Assembly: GCA_002708905.1 (NCBI GenBank)
Contig: PAPM01000046.1
Coordinates: forward strand, 1-33,959
Origin: Pseudomonadales bacterium
GTDB lineage: Bacteria; Pseudomonadota; Gammaproteobacteria; Pseudomonadales; Ketobacteraceae
Direction of reading: 5' to 3'
Length of the DNA: 33,959 nt
Part shown: piece by piece, positions 31,557 through 33,959 of the stretch
How positions within the stretch are numbered: the stretch's first letter is position 1
Layout: the number at the start of each line of letters is the position of its first letter
Notes under the pieces: generated by a model
Database searches by the model: none
The model's input: only the letters and a program-made list of their open reading frames with translations
What the model was told of the DNA's origin: nothing
Translations under genes and position numbers: made by a program

Positions 31557-31946
31557 ATGCCCGAACCAAAACCCAAACACCCGGTTATCCGCTTCATTGC
31601 GTACCTCGCCATTGCAGGTGGCATAACCATCCTGCTGCTCAGTCTGTTTTTACTGCACGCCACAATCACCAAACAGGGATGGCTGGCTGCTGACTTAATT
31701 GAAGTGGCCGGAGCCCACTATTATCAAGTGGGAGAAAAGCGCTACAGAGTCAAGCACCCGCCACAAAGCGATCACCCCATCAACAAAGTTTACTTTAATC
31801 CGGAGCATCCCGAACAATATGTCCCCAGCTTACCAAGTTACTGGTGGCACCTTTACCTTTGTATGGCTGGGCTCATTGTACTTTATGCGGGTTTGCATTT
31901 ACTGCGGGAGCGGGACCGCAACCTCCAGTCACTGGGATTTGAATAG
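31557..31946 (+). CDS. small two-helix membrane protein, DUF3592-like
   Basis: 129 residues with membrane helices at about 11-34 and 97-114. An extracytoplasmic loop lies between them with HYYQVGEKRYRVKHPP and KVYFNPEHPEQYVPSL. That loop, with strand, turn and a NPExPxxY segment, looks like DUF3592 proteins, whose function is unknown. No ribosome site is apparent before the ATG, so translation may be weak or the start may differ. It ends eight bases before the dUTPase gene, whose own ribosome site overlaps its stop; they are likely co-transcribed. Confidence 0.7.
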   Translation: MPEPKPKHPVIRFIAYLAIAGGITILLLSLFLLHATITKQGWLAADLIEVAGAHYYQVGEKRYRVKHPPQSDHPINKVYFNPEHPEQYVPSLPSYWWHLYLCMAGLIVLYAGLHLLRERDRNLQSLGFE

Positions 31947-31954
31947 GAGTCACC

Positions 31955-32566
31955 ATGAAACAAGCCTTTATCAGCATGCTGGATCTGCAGGATAAAATGA
32001 ACAGTAAAGTGCATCCGGAATGGCAAAAGCAGGGCTATGAATGGTATCGAGCCATCTGGACCGAATGCGCGGAGCTGATGGATCACCACGGCTGGAAGTG
32101 GTGGAAGAAGCAAACACCCGACACTCACCAGATCAAGCTGGAAATTGTGGACATCTGGCATTTTGGCTTGAGTATATTGCTGGCTTCCGGCAAGCCCTCC
32201 GATCAACTGGCGGACGAACTGGAATCCAAATGGCAAAGCGCAGGCACCACTGATAACTTCCTGGAAGCAGTGGAAGCACTGGCGCAGGACACTTTGGCCA
32301 GCAAAGACTTTTCCGTCTCACTGTTCTGTCAACTGATGGAACTCAGTAACTTCCCGTTTGTCGAACTCTACCATCAGTATGTCGGTAAAAATGTACTGAA
32401 TTTTTTCCGCCAGGATAACGGCTACAAAGAAGGTACATACCATAAAGTATGGCATGGTAAAGAAGACAACGAACATCTGGCGGAGATCCTCGCATCCCTG
32501 GATGGCACTCAGGATGATTTACAGGATATCGTTTATCAGTCGTTGCAATCCCGTTATCCACTATAG
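31955..32566 (+). CDS. dimeric (all-alpha) dUTP diphosphatase
   Basis: 203 residues of the MazG-like dUTPase_2 family, unrelated to trimeric Dut. Metal-binding residues appear in WTECAELMDHHGWKWWKK (Glu37, Glu40, with Asp43 near) and LEIVDIWHFGLSILL (Glu63, Asp66). A further motif, GYKEGTYHKVWHGKEDNEHL, provides the remaining lysine and aspartate contacts. It hydrolyses dUTP to dUMP and keeps uracil out of DNA. AGGAG precedes the ATG at good spacing. This type is common in phages, protozoa and some bacteria; nothing phage-like surrounds it here. Confidence 0.9.
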   Translation: MKQAFISMLDLQDKMNSKVHPEWQKQGYEWYRAIWTECAELMDHHGWKWWKKQTPDTHQIKLEIVDIWHFGLSILLASGKPSDQLADELESKWQSAGTTDNFLEAVEALAQDTLASKDFSVSLFCQLMELSNFPFVELYHQYVGKNVLNFFRQDNGYKEGTYHKVWHGKEDNEHLAEILASLDGTQDDLQDIVYQSLQSRYPL

Positions 32567-32592
32567 CGACACCCAATAAAAGGAATTAATCC

Positions 32593-33873
32593 ATGCAGCG
32601 TGAAAAAGTAATTTCCAGAGATTTGAAAATGCTTACCTGCTCGATCCTGCTGGCAGGACTGGCGCTAAGCCAAAGCGCGTTCGCTGCACCCTCCCTGACC
32701 ATCTACAACGGCAACTTTGCCGTGGTAAGAGACACCCTGAGCTTGAAGCTGAGCAAAGGTATCAACCAGGTCACCTACCAGGAAATCACCAAGCAGTTGG
32801 AGCCGAATTCCGTGGTATTCCGTCCTTTGGATGGCAGCTCTCGCTTCACTATTCTGGAGCAGAATTATTTATCGCTTCCGGTGAATGAAACGTTGCTACT
32901 GGATCACTTCGAAGGCAAAACCATCGACTTCGAAATAAAGCTTAACGATAAAATGTCCGTGCTACCCGGCAGGATTATTCGCAGCGGATTAACCGCGGGG
33001 ACTCCCATCATTGAAATGGAAGGCAAAACCCGCTTCGGATTACCCGGCCGCCCGTTGTTCCCTGCCTTGAAAGATGACACTTTACTGAAGCCGGCACTGA
33101 ACCTGAAATTGGATTCCAGCAGTACCGGCAGCGTGAATGCAGAGCTGGCGTACCTGACAGGAGGCTTAAGTTGGAAAGCGGACTACAACGTCATTACAAA
33201 GGAAAAAAGTGACAAGGTTGACCTGGTCGCCTGGGTAACATTCGACAACAACTCAGGCAAAAGCTTTGCGGAGGCCAAAGTAAAGTTGATGGCGGGTGAT
33301 GTTAACAAGATCACACCAAATGCTCCTGCTGTAGCGAGAGCTCGATTGGCGATGATGGACGAAGCATCCGGCCCCCAGGTAACCGAGAAGACCATGGACG
33401 AGTATCACCTCTACACTATTCAACGTCCGCTGGAACTGAACGACGGTGAAAGCAAGCAGGTTCAATTCATATCTGCAGCAGGGGTCACCTCCAAGACCCG
33501 GTACCTATACAACGGCGCCCAGATTGACCGTCGTTTCCGCCCGAACATGGAACACATCCGTAACGACCCCAACTACGGCACCAACAGCAATCCCAAAGTC
33601 TCGATCTATCGCGAATTCAAAAACAGCAAGGACAATGGTCTGGGCATCCCCCTCCCCATGGGGCGGGTGCGCTTTTATCAGCAGGACAGTGACCGTCAAT
33701 TGGAATTCCTGGGAGAAAACAACATAGATCACACCGCCAAGGATGCCTTGGTTTCCGTTTACACGGGAAACGCATTTGACATCAGCGGGGAGCGCAAGCG
33801 GGTGGATTTCAAAATGAACAGTCGGGACAATCACGCAGAAGAATCCTTCGCCATTACCGTTAGAAACACCTGA
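32593..33873 (+). CDS. exported DUF4139 protein, apparently short at the C-terminus
   Basis: 426 residues. The signal peptide, with core MLTCSILLAGLALSQSAFA, is cleaved near AFA-AP. The mature protein shows LTIYNGNFAVVRDTLSLKL, then a domain with LAYLTGGLSWKADYNVI and LVAWVTFDNNSGKSFAEAKV. IPLPMGRVRFYQQDSDRQLEFLGENNIDHT and FAITVRNT follow. These are the landmarks of DUF4139 proteins. The family normally continues about 40-60 residues past VRN with an LYRW-type strand and a final beta domain, but here TGA follows ITVRNT. None of the three frames after it restores the family sequence before the window ends. AAGGA sits eight bases before the ATG. Confidence 0.8.
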   Translation: MQREKVISRDLKMLTCSILLAGLALSQSAFAAPSLTIYNGNFAVVRDTLSLKLSKGINQVTYQEITKQLEPNSVVFRPLDGSSRFTILEQNYLSLPVNETLLLDHFEGKTIDFEIKLNDKMSVLPGRIIRSGLTAGTPIIEMEGKTRFGLPGRPLFPALKDDTLLKPALNLKLDSSSTGSVNAELAYLTGGLSWKADYNVITKEKSDKVDLVAWVTFDNNSGKSFAEAKVKLMAGDVNKITPNAPAVARARLAMMDEASGPQVTEKTMDEYHLYTIQRPLELNDGESKQVQFISAAGVTSKTRYLYNGAQIDRRFRPNMEHIRNDPNYGTNSNPKVSIYREFKNSKDNGLGIPLPMGRVRFYQQDSDRQLEFLGENNIDHTAKDALVSVYTGNAFDISGERKRVDFKMNSRDNHAEESFAITVRNT

Positions 33874-33959
33874 ATCCGTGAAGCCGGCGCCGACACTTTC
33901 CCTATCACCGCCAGCGAGCACTTTTTGATCATTCGCCCCGTGCAAGTTGGCTTTCGCAA

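Noticed and set aside
31955-32566. dUTPase as a phage remnant
   Set aside because: The dimeric type is frequent in phages, but there are no phage genes, integrase or composition change around it.

Overview
The window looks like a chromosomal segment of a marine-type gammaproteobacterium of the Pseudomonadales/Oceanospirillales kind. The evidence is moderate GC, Gram-negative envelope genes (lipoboxes, TolQ/ExbB-ExbD motors), HtpX, PdxB and an AlaA-type aminotransferase. The order ohrR-type regulator / glutathione peroxidase / msrB / aminotransferase / small conserved gene / htpX matches what I remember of the Pseudomonas aeruginosa PA2825-PA2830 region. I see no phage, insertion sequence, CRISPR array or rRNA. 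One tRNA gene is present.

Layout. At 1-290 a tRNA-Glu on the minus strand has a near-consensus promoter but an unusual acceptor end. At 287-2650 there are three plus-strand genes: an SMP-30/strictosidine-synthase-like protein, a DUF962 (Mpo1-like) membrane protein and a membrane-anchored coiled-coil protein. At 2673-6350 is a peroxide and methionine-sulfoxide defence block: OhrR-type regulator, glutathione peroxidase, MsrB and AlaA, followed by a 13-bp tandem repeat and a 150-codon conserved gene. A 459-nt intergenic stretch in this block carries an OhrR-like operator and a group of DnaA-box-like sites. At 6347-13239 a minus-strand operon encodes a DUF2760 membrane protein, two divergent Hsp70-like proteins (the second with a long C-terminal extension) and a class III nucleotidyl cyclase with CACHE-like and HAMP parts. 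htpX is divergent from it and has a sigma32-like promoter. At 14497-20866 are an MFS permease, an ATP-NAD-kinase-family protein, a 7-TM protein and a minus-strand operon of 5'-3' exonuclease, fructosamine-kinase-like protein and pdxB.

The most striking part is 21071-31414, a ten-gene plus-strand operon. It encodes two TPR lipoproteins, a tiny exported protein, a TolQ/ExbB-type channel, two ExbD/TolR-type proteins, a TonB-like protein with an AgmX/PglI-type C-terminus, an exported TlpA-like thioredoxin, an acidic exported protein and a 712-residue TPR/coiled-coil exported protein. This is the gene set expected of a trans-envelope, proton-driven machine related to the Agl-Glt apparatus of Myxococcus. 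No motility regulators are present, so its job is unknown. The two ExbD proteins differ at the key membrane residue: one has Asn and the other the usual Asp.

The window closes with a small DUF3592-like membrane protein, a dimeric (all-alpha) dUTPase, and a DUF4139 protein whose reading frame stops earlier than expected near the window edge.
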